From positions 1-16,873 of the forward strand of contig JASAOO010003000.1 in the NCBI GenBank assembly GCA_030849075.1: a stretch of 16,873 bases of DNA. The letters run 5' to 3'. Shown piece by piece: positions 7,901-14,280 of this stretch. Source of the DNA: Zelonia costaricensis (Eukaryota; Euglenozoa; Kinetoplastea; Trypanosomatida; Trypanosomatidae). The notes beneath the pieces were generated by a model. It made no database searches. It was given only the letters and a program-made list of their open reading frames with translations, and had not been told where the DNA came from. Position 1 is the stretch's first letter. Every line of letters begins with the position of its first letter. A program made the translations under genes and the position numbers.

Positions 7901-8907
7901 GCATGAGGACCATGGCCCTGCGCTTGGAGGTTTGCAAGATTTGTATAATGATGTGGCAGGTGGCGTGTGCCGCAGTGCCCACGCTATTGCCAAACGGGCA
8001 GGTTGAGAAGAGCGTTAACGCGATGCTGGCGTACATGAAGCGGAACGCAGTGCTGCCGCTCGAGCTGGCAGATCTGCCGAGCCCGGACGTCCCGCAAACG
8101 CTGGAGGAACTCGAGTACTGTGAGGAGCGCCTCGTGCGCGCGGCGGCGGGCGTTGCTCTTTGCAAGACGTGGAGGGTGGCGACGAGCAAGCGGGCGGCGG
8201 TGGAACAGTGCATATTCCTGACCGGGACCATATCGCACGCACTGCGCCGCATGGACACACACACCTTCCTGGAAGTCGGCTCCCACGGCAACAGCCATCA
8301 GCGGGCGCGCTGGATCCAGCTGAGTGAGGCGAGCGTGGAGATCTTCATGCGGTATCAGCGGTGGGTGGCGCCGTCGGTGTGGTTCGCGTTTTGGCGTAAT
8401 TTGAAGGCGATTCGTGTGGTCGCGATTGGCAGCCGCAAGACTAGCGCCTCGATCGATGCGGGCCTGGCAACTGCGCAGCTGCGCCTCCTAGCCTATGTCA
8501 AGAAGCACCAGAACCAGGGGCAGTGGAGTCCACGACGCACGATGCGCGTGCCGGTGTGGAGCGGCGAAGACGACCTCACGCTGCGTCGGGAAAACGCGGG
8601 CACGGGCAAGGATGGAGCTGACCGGCCTCTCCTCGGCATTCATGAGGTGGCTCGTGTACTCGAGCTTCCGCAATTCCTGACAGACGTGACGCAGCGGCTG
8701 TACGCCATTGAGCTCTTGGATGAACTGCTCGCCAGCAGCGAAGAGCCCCTGCAGCAGCCGTTCAGGCACGCGGTCGCGCCAGCGACTCGGATAGTTGGCC
8801 TCCGCCACTTCGACACTATTGCGGAGTCCGCCGAAGATGCGAAAAGACGGCGTCTCCGCTCCGCGCTGATACAAGTGCTTTTCAATCACCGGCGCATTCG
8901 CTCGTAG
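4990..8907 (+). CDS. Large conserved-type hypothetical protein, mainly alpha-helical, 1305 aa
   Basis: I do not recognise a family. The frame is open from about 4843 but its first ATG is at 4990, giving 1305 residues. The N-terminus (MSHFDAAVLTFLRRVGSRNF) is basic, Ser-rich and amphipathic, so a mitochondrial import signal is possible. Residues about 75-115 are hydrophobic but broken by Pro and Lys/Arg, more like buried helices than a clear membrane span. The protein looks bipartite: a helical N-terminal part (to about residue 470), an acidic low-complexity linker (about 480-560, with a DDDD run near 497-500), then a long helical C-terminal part to residue 1305. The Leu/Ala/Arg-rich helical texture recalls alpha-solenoid proteins such as kinetoplastid mitochondrial RNA or ribosome-assembly factors, but I cannot see PPR or RAP signatures. 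No catalytic motif was found. Third-position G/C is high throughout, supporting real coding; function is unassigned. Confidence 0.82.
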   Translation: MSHFDAAVLTFLRRVGSRNFSVVSRISPTLLADLSSSSRRLITLHCSAEIYQFRRTEIDLTRPSHEYRDWGTTPHVVSWLPAILLFLALPSPGPKSAAAFAVQRFAVFTGAAFAPAPRVNTVICCLLRHVVPARYKDAPTLSLVLLVSVLGAAEQHGNSIQRWTRREGHTASVRQAEQENRLLTAAAATLPSWLQASIATMPHVDLTEVLDEVVHRLPPEGEMMPGDYVESLARAPESSTGQMFLEPLSEVMEKSSTEVVRQAELTFLMPKVVECGLRYDKACALAQFRQNDYLLDYVPPVERHPVYTPFARDAFARALSSMALLRHTKAIVAVRPLTSGELNFILNVTLCREPAWAETTNEALAVAVSDAEARRAEAVRESGKAEREVPLFGFIHAGHRRIMFSLLASRLCDLRFDLALLPSAVRRTMPLIREYCRMLATDHELAFRQLDREYHIKQMCIAASSIDLSCLSRDYSTGMGHEGSNRAEWQYTSGAEDDDDGEAEENPLQHAEPPKRFEGEGSPTGDVSVTCMLMDSLERFFTDETPPAPTIPSAAADAPTAPQRRVSGFGKAILDSDDADRELDGDVLLRITIIEGVAIYSKRRFAALPKGADAPEELTKMSLRTLRCLRLLIVKLTANTRRISGAIIRADARDPKVAREVLLRDSRAVRLLATAFILVGWLQRQPTLTEAQRCDAAEVLGLLIADLAGLLQELGKHRTPPPNLNRILAHVVRVRDSHQRLTLRRPLEGERGAAASDLVRDSTYKVIHEGLALIPRVLPSRSRQRAAAAADANSATLLSTMVILGRATDRLLELGRTSDLTVVDMPHASEALTTIFEMTRAAFVLDGGRRSRNAERDAAEQATRSMSLFATVHLVYQVCNLSITNESCLAAMARTLEVCGEEKTIKGMPLERRLQTVQLISSAYGMLCQRFSTSKASRDAAEQLLIITYRMTLDSAAYTPPMSWNADMEPRMRTMALRLEVCKICIMMWQVACAAVPTLLPNGQVEKSVNAMLAYMKRNAVLPLELADLPSPDVPQTLEELEYCEERLVRAAAGVALCKTWRVATSKRAAVEQCIFLTGTISHALRRMDTHTFLEVGSHGNSHQRARWIQLSEASVEIFMRYQRWVAPSVWFAFWRNLKAIRVVAIGSRKTSASIDAGLATAQLRLLAYVKKHQNQGQWSPRRTMRVPVWSGEDDLTLRRENAGTGKDGADRPLLGIHEVARVLELPQFLTDVTQRLYAIELLDELLASSEEPLQQPFRHAVAPATRIVGLRHFDTIAESAEDAKRRRLRSALIQVLFNHRRIRS

Positions 8908-9369
8908 AATGCAGAGTTCGCGCACAAGCACGCAGGAAGGGAACAGTTTGCCTTTTTCTTCTGTTCTCACCTTGCTCCCTCATTGCCGCAGCCCCGCAGC
9001 GTGCATTGCTGCTTTTTGTTTGCCCTGCTCACCAGTGCACCTCCAGCAAGCCAGCAAAGCCACTTTGTATGCGGTGCCAGTTTTTTGCCGCCTCCGCCTC
9101 GCGCATCCCTCGGCGTCTCGAGTAAAGTTGGTGGGTGTTTTGAGAATGCAGAGGTGTGGCGAATGGGAGGAGGGGGGGCAGGGCAAGGCAAGGAAACGCT
9201 GGCGAGCAACGCGTGCCACTCTGGTCGTACCCAAGTCATCTTCACACTTTTTGTTAACTCCTTTTTTTTCCTTCTCTGATTTCGCAGCCAGAGGCTCGGC
9301 CCGCTTAGATTCGCGTCAAGGTCCCGCAACGCTTAACGGCCCCCTAGCCAAGGAATACAAGTGTTGTAG

Positions 9370-9522
9370 ATGGCTAGCTCGCTGCTAGCGCCAACGTGCC
9401 CAGTGCCCCGCCTCCCCATGCTGCCAAACAGGCAAGCAAGTGAGCTGAGGCTGAATTGGTGCGCGGTGGCAGCGAAATCGCCGAGGACGGGTTCGGCGTG
9501 GCCCAACAGAGGATCGTCTTGA
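9370..9522 (+). other. Short ORF (50 codons), possible upstream ORF of PSTK
   Basis: This ATG is the first one after the strong acceptor-like AG at 9286-9287. The ORF encodes a 50-residue peptide starting MASSLLAPTCPVPRLP and stops at TGA 9520-9522. No family is recognised. If transcripts are spliced at 9287, this would be an upstream ORF in a 634-base PSTK leader. If they are spliced near 9690, it would lie in the intergenic or 3' UTR region. Coding status is doubtful. Confidence 0.2.
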
Positions 9523-9614
9523 GCCCTGCGGCGGCACGGCTTCCCTTTGCAGCCTCGGTGACTGGCTTCCGCACACGGAGGTGCCTTCTTTGCGCTGCCC
9601 ACGCCGTGCACACA

Positions 9615-9691
9615 TACTGTCCACTCTCCCTCTCTGCCCCACTTCGCTTTCGCTATCTGCCGCTGGTAATACCTCCAACCTCGTCGCAAGA
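9615..9691 (+). promoter_or_regulatory. Candidate spliced-leader acceptor for PSTK
   Basis: A C/T-rich stretch followed by AG near 9690 (GCAAGAG). The leader from here to ATG 9922 is about 230 bases with no ATG, which suits efficient initiation at 9922. The AG at 9919-9920 would leave only one leader base from the gene and is unlikely. This is pattern-based inference. Confidence 0.35.
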
Positions 9692-9921
9692 GAAGACGCC
9701 GGCACCGTGAGCAGCCCGAATCACGGCAGCTGCAACCGAACTCACGGTCACGCGTACATACGCCGACACAGAGTGCCGTCTCGGGGCACCGCGAGCCCTG
9801 TGCTTCTCCGTCCTTCCCCTTCCCCCTCACCCCGTCGCCTCCCCGACTTCCTGCCATCCTCCACTCTGACCTCCGCACCCCCTCCATTCCACAAACACGC
9901 ACACACACACACACGGGTAGC

Positions 9922-11169
9922 ATGACCACGACGCCGGCGGCGCTGCTCGTCCTTGTCACTGGAATTCCAGCGGCGGGGAAGTCCACATTCCTCGCCGCGC
10001 TGACGGCGCAGGTGGGCGGCTGCGGTTGTGAGACACGAGCCATGCCAATTCTGGGTGGTCGTTGTGTGGGGTACGTGGCTGGCGTGCTACACATGGACGC
10101 TGTCCTGGCGTCGCTGGAGTTTAGGCAAGCCACCACGCCGGTCACGGCCGACGAGCACAGCTTCACCCCGTCACGCTGGAAAGAGGCCACTCAGCAGTTG
10201 CTAGCCCAGACCGCCACGATGCTTCGCGGGTGCCTCCGCGCTGCCGGTGGCGCTGATGCGGGCGACGCGGCAGAAGAGCGTCGTGTGCCGCTGCTTTTTG
10301 TCGAGGACAACATGCACTACCGCAGCATGCGGGAGCGGTACTACCGGCTTTGCCGCGGCCTCGAAGCCGAGGCGTCGGCAACGCGGCTGCACTCCCCTCC
10401 TGCGCCGCCGTTTATTGCGCTGGTCGAGGCGCGCTTTGCAACCCCGCTGGCGCTCTGCCTGAAGCGGAACACCGCCCGTGGCCGCGCTGGCGACGGCGGC
10501 GGCTCGGCGTGGGTGCCGCCGCCGGTGATCACGTCGATGGACGCCCTGTTCGACCGCGGGTACGCCACTTCCGCTGCCCCAGGTCACACACAGGCCGCTG
10601 ACGAAGCAACCGGCGGCACAGCCGGGCTGTGGCGCTGGACGGAGTCGTCGCTGCCGTGGGGTCTGCTCGTCTTGCACACAGCTCCCGCGCCGTGCCGCTG
10701 CCCCACTCCAGCAGAGACGGCGGCCGACTTCTTCGGTGTGGCGCTGCAGCAGCCGGCGGCGAGTGCAACCTGCCAACGGCAGCACGCAGACGCCGTGCGG
10801 ATGCACAGTGCGCGTGAGCAGCGCGCAGCAGCGGATGTGAGCGAGGAAGAGCGCCGCCGCCGCGCTGCCGAGGCAACCACGACGCGCGTCCACTTGCTCG
10901 ATCTGCAGTTGCGCGCCGTCACCCACGTCTTCCTCTCGCAGCTGCAGCGAGAAGGCGCCAGTGTTGCCGCGCTGTTCCGCAAGCGCATTTCAGCTGCCAA
11001 GCAGGACGCCGTCGCCCGTTTCAAGGCTGAGCTTCGCCAGTGCAGCGGCAGCAAGGGCGACGAGGGCAACGCGGACGAGGCGCAGGAGACGACGGTGCAA
11101 GTGTTTCAGCAGGTACTGTTGAACCTCTGGAAAAGCGCTGGCAACACCGACACGACTGCGCGCTGGTGA
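9922..11169 (+). CDS. PSTK: L-seryl-tRNA(Sec) kinase (phosphoseryl-tRNA kinase)
   Basis: Phosphorylates serine on Ser-tRNA(Sec) using ATP; SepSecS then turns the phosphoserine into selenocysteine. 415 aa. A Walker A P-loop, GIPAAGKS, lies at residues 14-21 at the extreme N-terminus. The PSTK-type segment EDNMHYRSMRERYYRLCR begins at E128, a phosphate-binding LKRN element is at 180-183, and VPPPVITSMDALF and RWTESSLPW match PSTK segments after the kinase core. The C-terminal 130 residues are helical and charged (HLLDLQLRAVTHVFLSQLQ), corresponding to the tRNA(Sec)-binding domain. Ala/Gly-rich insertions (about residues 105-120 and 190-200) lengthen it. The closest alternative is the paralogue KTI12, but the DNxxYRSMR stretch favours PSTK. 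Trypanosomatids are known to make selenoproteins, so the gene is expected. The start is the first ATG in frame, directly followed by the P-loop strand. Confidence 0.88.
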   Translation: MTTTPAALLVLVTGIPAAGKSTFLAALTAQVGGCGCETRAMPILGGRCVGYVAGVLHMDAVLASLEFRQATTPVTADEHSFTPSRWKEATQQLLAQTATMLRGCLRAAGGADAGDAAEERRVPLLFVEDNMHYRSMRERYYRLCRGLEAEASATRLHSPPAPPFIALVEARFATPLALCLKRNTARGRAGDGGGSAWVPPPVITSMDALFDRGYATSAAPGHTQAADEATGGTAGLWRWTESSLPWGLLVLHTAPAPCRCPTPAETAADFFGVALQQPAASATCQRQHADAVRMHSAREQRAAADVSEEERRRRAAEATTTRVHLLDLQLRAVTHVFLSQLQREGASVAALFRKRISAAKQDAVARFKAELRQCSGSKGDEGNADEAQETTVQVFQQVLLNLWKSAGNTDTTARW

Positions 11170-11372
11170 GTCCAAAGCGCCCGCCTTGACGGTAAACGTG
11201 CTGCATGCTGAAGAAGGCAACTGTCCAGCTACGGCTTCTTGCACCCAGTGTTCTTGCCTTAACCCCTGCTCCTGTTCCGCTTTTAGCTTCCCCCCCATTT
11301 TTTCAGAACACTTGTCGCGCTCCGCCGCAGTGGCGTGCTCCCATGGTCGCCGCTGGGGAGCTTCTGAGCCTC

Positions 11373-11390
11373 GCCGGCTAGCGCGCCGGC
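11373..11390. repeat. GC-rich inverted repeat (6-bp arms, 6-base loop)
   Basis: GCCGGC at 11373-11378 and again at 11385-11390, each self-complementary, can form a hairpin around TAGCGC. It sits in the likely PSTK 3' UTR, just upstream of an acceptor-like tract. The function is unknown and it may be chance in GC-rich DNA. Confidence 0.4.
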
Positions 11391-11604
11391 TTCAACCCTT
11401 TTCCCGTCCCCCTTCCCCCTCCTGTCTTCGCTTCCAGGTGACGCAGTGTGTGGTGGTCGTTGCGACCGCCGAGGGCGTCAATCGACGTCGCCCACGTGCA
11501 CCCGCATGGTTCGCCTCGCCGCGCGAAGTGGGCCTCTCTTCACTGATGCGCGCTCTTGACGAAGGCTCGCCTTTTCTCGCGGAGTGAACTGGCGGCGCTG
11601 TCCT

Positions 11605-11705
11605 CCTCACCCTTTCCTCTCTTGCCGATGCAACCCGTCTCCTTGCCCTCGGCCCCGCCATTTTGTTATCCCCACCTGCACCGGCCCTCACTCTGGTGTC
11701 TGCAG
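11605..11705 (+). promoter_or_regulatory. Candidate spliced-leader acceptor for the PCIF1-like gene
   Basis: A pyrimidine-rich stretch ends in TCTGCAG with AG at 11704-11705. Splicing here gives an 80-base leader with no upstream ATG before 11786. An upstream alternative with AG at 11436-11437 would add three upstream ATGs. Choice between the two could alter translation. This is inference. Confidence 0.45.
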
Positions 11706-11785
11706 CAACCACCCCACAGGGCCGAACCTCAGAAGGCACCCGCCCCTTCCCCCTCTCCCGCTCGGCCGCTGCGCGCACAACGGTC

Positions 11786-13627
11786 ATGCAGGCGCTGGTG
11801 GAGGAGGTGCTGCGCTACCGGGCGGCATTGAAGATTCAAGGCGAGCTGGAGCGGCTTTCCGCGGCGCACTTTCCGTCCCCTTCCGCCGCCGATGCGCGAG
11901 GGCTCTTGCCGGCCGCGATTTTCGAGGGGCATCAGAACAGCGCCTCTGCAGCGCCGCCGGCCACGCGTGAGTGGGTGCACCCCATCCTTGACGTACACCG
12001 GCACGCCGCAGTAGTCGAGCTCGCCGCGCCGTCGTCGGCCCCGCGGAGCCTCGCAGCGGTGCGGTACGTGCCCGGCGACATCCTCGGCGTCCTCGCACCG
12101 CTGCCCGATGCCGCCCAAGACGCCGTGGCGGAAAGCGCCGTCCCCCTGGCGCAGCTGCGTCTCGCTAGTCCGGCCCCCCTTTACGCCGATGCGCTGCTGC
12201 CGGCGCTCGAGGCGATTGAGCCCCACCACGCCTCCAAGAACTTGCTGGATCTGTGGCTCACGAAGCTGTGCGGCGCGGCGACCAAGATGGCCTCCTCCTT
12301 CAACCAGAAGCGCAAGACGGCGTGGCAGCTGACGGACGAGGCAACGTGTGTCTTCTACGAAGCACGCAGGGAGCTGGCGCAGCAGGTGGCCGTGGTGCGA
12401 CAGCTGCGGCGCGGCGAGGGCTCCGACGCCACGCCGTGGCACGTCGCCGTGCGTCTCTGCACCGAGGACGTGCGCCTGCGCGAGGAGCTGGGCGGGTGCA
12501 AACCGTCGTGCCCCGGTGAGCCGGGGGAAACGGCCGTCGTGATCGAAGTCACAGAAGCAGCCAGCGCAAGCGGCGGCACGCCGTGTGTGCGAGATTGGCT
12601 GGCGCCGCCACCGCAGTCCGCGTCGTCGCCGCGACTCGGTGAGGTGGAGTGGACGACGGCGTCGTCGCCGGACGGGGTGCAGCTGCGCATTCCGATTCGC
12701 CCTTCAGCTGTGCGTCGGCTGCTCGCACGGTACGCCGCGGCGACCGAGAGCTTTCTGCCTGTTGTCGCGCGGCTGCTGCTGCGCTACCACGGGCTGTGTG
12801 GCGGCAGCATGGAGCGGGAGTCGGGCTGGCACGCGGCCGTGCCGCCGTCCGTCATGGACGCCTTCGAGCGCCACGGCACTGCCTGTCCCCGCACGTCGCC
12901 GCCAAACGTGGTAGAGTGCTTCGCTAGCCCCTTCAACGCGACGCGGCGCTATTTCTTCTCCGTGTTCGCAGACACCGACGCGCCCTTCGGCTCTCTCGGG
13001 AACTTCTTTGCGTGCCCCAGCGCCGTGGCGTGCATCGCGGCTGCAGAGGCGAACGCTGTCAAGACCAAGCTCACGAGTGGCGGCGGTGAGGAGGAGGAGG
13101 AGGGCCGAGGAGCGTCAGTCCAGGCAGCCGCAGTGCCGTCGCTGCGGCTCGAGTGCAACCCCCCGTTCGACCACGAAGTCATCGCCGCCGCCTTTGCGCA
13201 CCTCCTGCAGTGGATGGAAGGCGCACCGCCGAGTGTGGCGCTATCGGTGCTCATCATCTTCCCCGACTCAACGCAGCCACACGCGGTGGCGGTGCGGGCC
13301 GCTATGGAAAAGTCGCCCTTCTGCCGGTGGGTTTGCTCCGTGGCGCCGGCGAAGTGTCTGTACGTGCACGGAGCCCAGCAGCAGCAGGCACAGCAGCAGC
13401 CAGCGGACGACGCGTCGGTGCGCGTGCCGGGGCGGAAGCGTGAGCGCGGCGCGGACGTGGGCACGGACGTGTGCGGAGCATCTGGCGTGTGCAACCTCAT
13501 TCAGCTGTCCTGTGCGACGCGATTGCTGGTGGTGCAGAACGCCGCTGCCGAGCAGGCTCACCCCGGGGCCGCTCTTGGCACCGCCGTACGCGACTCGTGG
13601 GGCGAGTTGTCTGCTGCTGTGCGCTGA
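11786..13627 (+). CDS. PCIF1-like mRNA cap adenosine N6-methyltransferase
   Basis: Predicted SAM-dependent enzyme that N6-methylates the cap-proximal adenosine of mRNA; animal PCIF1 makes m6Am. 613 aa from ATG 11786; the frame is open further upstream (to about 11663) but has no earlier ATG. Residues 1-330 form a helical N-terminal region with a basic stretch (SFNQKRKTAW). The catalytic part carries PCIF1 hallmarks in order: RYHGLCGGS (333-341), ECFASPFN (377-384), the FADTDAPFGSLGNFF block (about 394-408), and ECNPPF (456-461) with the catalytic NPPF at 458-461. After it come the hydrophobic LSVLIIFPD strand and a final LLVVQN strand that also match the family. No WW domain is visible. A Gln/Ala-rich insert (about 529-540) and a basic RKRER patch (about 550-554), possibly an NLS, interrupt the C-terminal part. 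In this group a link to the N6,N6-dimethyl mark of cap 4 is plausible but inferred. Confidence 0.87.
   Translation: MQALVEEVLRYRAALKIQGELERLSAAHFPSPSAADARGLLPAAIFEGHQNSASAAPPATREWVHPILDVHRHAAVVELAAPSSAPRSLAAVRYVPGDILGVLAPLPDAAQDAVAESAVPLAQLRLASPAPLYADALLPALEAIEPHHASKNLLDLWLTKLCGAATKMASSFNQKRKTAWQLTDEATCVFYEARRELAQQVAVVRQLRRGEGSDATPWHVAVRLCTEDVRLREELGGCKPSCPGEPGETAVVIEVTEAASASGGTPCVRDWLAPPPQSASSPRLGEVEWTTASSPDGVQLRIPIRPSAVRRLLARYAAATESFLPVVARLLLRYHGLCGGSMERESGWHAAVPPSVMDAFERHGTACPRTSPPNVVECFASPFNATRRYFFSVFADTDAPFGSLGNFFACPSAVACIAAAEANAVKTKLTSGGGEEEEEGRGASVQAAAVPSLRLECNPPFDHEVIAAAFAHLLQWMEGAPPSVALSVLIIFPDSTQPHAVAVRAAMEKSPFCRWVCSVAPAKCLYVHGAQQQQAQQQPADDASVRVPGRKRERGADVGTDVCGASGVCNLIQLSCATRLLVVQNAAAEQAHPGAALGTAVRDSWGELSAAVR
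13373..13406 (+). repeat. CAG-rich repeat encoding a Gln/Ala-rich insert in the PCIF1-like protein
   Basis: Imperfect CAG triplets encode AQQQQAQQQPA. The insert lies between two conserved strands of the methyltransferase fold and directly precedes an Arg/Lys-rich stretch. It is probably a disordered surface loop, and its length may vary between strains. Confidence 0.75.
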
Positions 13628-14056
13628 GTGTTGTCGTGTGTGAGGCTGTGTCCGCGTCGGTGTCGGAGGATTTCGTCTTTACACGCCCATTCCAAAAAAA
13701 AAAAAGGCAAATGAACGGCTCAGCGCTTGCCGTGGCTTTCTTTTCTCCATTCCGCTGCGCCTGCTGCTCTGTGATGGGGCACGGAGGGAATGCACTGTGG
13801 CAACGCATCAACAAGGGAAAAAAATGCACAAGGGCACGCGTCTCCTGGCGTTCATGGTTCGACACCGCGCACGTTCTTTTTTTGTTTGGCCCCTTTCGTC
13901 TTTCCCACCGCGTCACAGGACTGCTGCCACTCGCCTTCTCACGCATACACGAGTGCAACAGTAGTGTCACAACCACCTACACATCACGCATCATTACCCC
14001 TCACACGGAAACAGCAACAATAAAAAAAAGGGCTAAAACTCAACCGGACACCCACT

Positions 14057-14087
14057 CACACACACACACACACGCACGCGCGCGCAC
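14057..14087. repeat. Alternating (CA)n-(CG)n microsatellite
   Basis: 31 bases of strict pyrimidine-purine alternation. It begins as CA repeats and ends in CGCGCGCGCAC. Such tracts can adopt Z-DNA under negative supercoiling. It lies about 55 bases upstream of the likely acceptor for the PAQR gene. Confidence 0.85.
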
Positions 14088-14118
14088 CAACTCAGCGGTC
14101 TTCTACAAAGTGCGCCTG

Positions 14119-14141
14119 CAGCCCCCCACCCTCCCCTTTAG
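14119..14141 (+). promoter_or_regulatory. Candidate spliced-leader acceptor for the PAQR gene
   Basis: A C/T tract (CCCCCCACCCTCCCCTTT) is followed by AG at 14140-14141. The 139-base leader to ATG 14281 has no other ATG. AG at 14202-14203 after a short T-run is an alternative. This is inference. Confidence 0.4.
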
Positions 14142-14280
14142 TGCGAAGTGAAGCGGGAAAACCTTAAGAGATAAACCAACACGCCAGTTTTTTGCGCTCA
14201 CAGACAACTTGTCTTTCCACGTAACCACCGCTGCCGTCTCTCCTCCTCTTTCTGTCGTGCTTGTTCGCTTGGCTTGCACC

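Larger units (their letters stand above)
8908..9921 (+). other. Intergenic region upstream of PSTK, with two acceptor-like sites and a 50-codon ORF
   Basis: No full gene is seen. A T-rich tract (about 9245-9285) ends in AG at 9286-9287, one of the best acceptor signals in the window. It is followed by about 300 bases of mixed, non-repetitive sequence (9288-9590) containing a 50-codon ORF (9370-9522). Another pyrimidine-rich tract follows (about 9615-9680, AG about 9690), then C/T-rich sequence and an (AC)7 repeat at 9901-9914, just before the PSTK start. Confidence 0.6.
11170..11785 (+). other. Intergenic region between PSTK and the PCIF1-like gene
   Basis: No gene is seen. It has a C/T-rich tract (about 11396-11435) ending in AG at 11436-11437, a GC-rich perfect inverted repeat (11373-11378 with 11385-11390), and a long pyrimidine-rich tract (about 11605-11700) ending in AG at 11704-11705. 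Three ATGs (about 11505, 11546 and 11628) lie between the two acceptor-like sites. None lies between the second site and ATG 11786. Confidence 0.65.
13628..14280 (+). other. Intergenic region between the PCIF1-like and PAQR genes
   Basis: No gene is recognised. It contains an A12 run (13695-13706), T-rich patches, an A-rich stretch (about 14018-14040), a (CA)n(CG)n alternating purine-pyrimidine block (14057-14087), a C/T tract with AG at 14140-14141, a second AG at 14202-14203 and a further pyrimidine tract (about 14233-14262) right before ATG 14281. Confidence 0.65.

Noticed and set aside
9922..11169. Identification as KTI12 (Elongator-associated) instead of PSTK
   Set aside because: Both share the N-terminal P-loop, but the DNMHYRSMR segment, the RWTESSLPW stretch and the helical tail fit PSTK better.
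11663..11785. Upstream extension of the PCIF1-like frame
   Set aside because: No ATG occurs before 11786, and the predicted splice acceptor at 11704-11705 falls inside it.
13628..14151. Open frame running past the end of the PCIF1-like gene in another frame
   Set aside because: It is a run-on shadow frame into A-rich and CA-repeat sequence, with low-complexity translation and no independent start context.
14209..14280. Upstream extension of the PAQR frame
   Set aside because: There is no ATG before 14281; the sequence is a C/T-rich leader.
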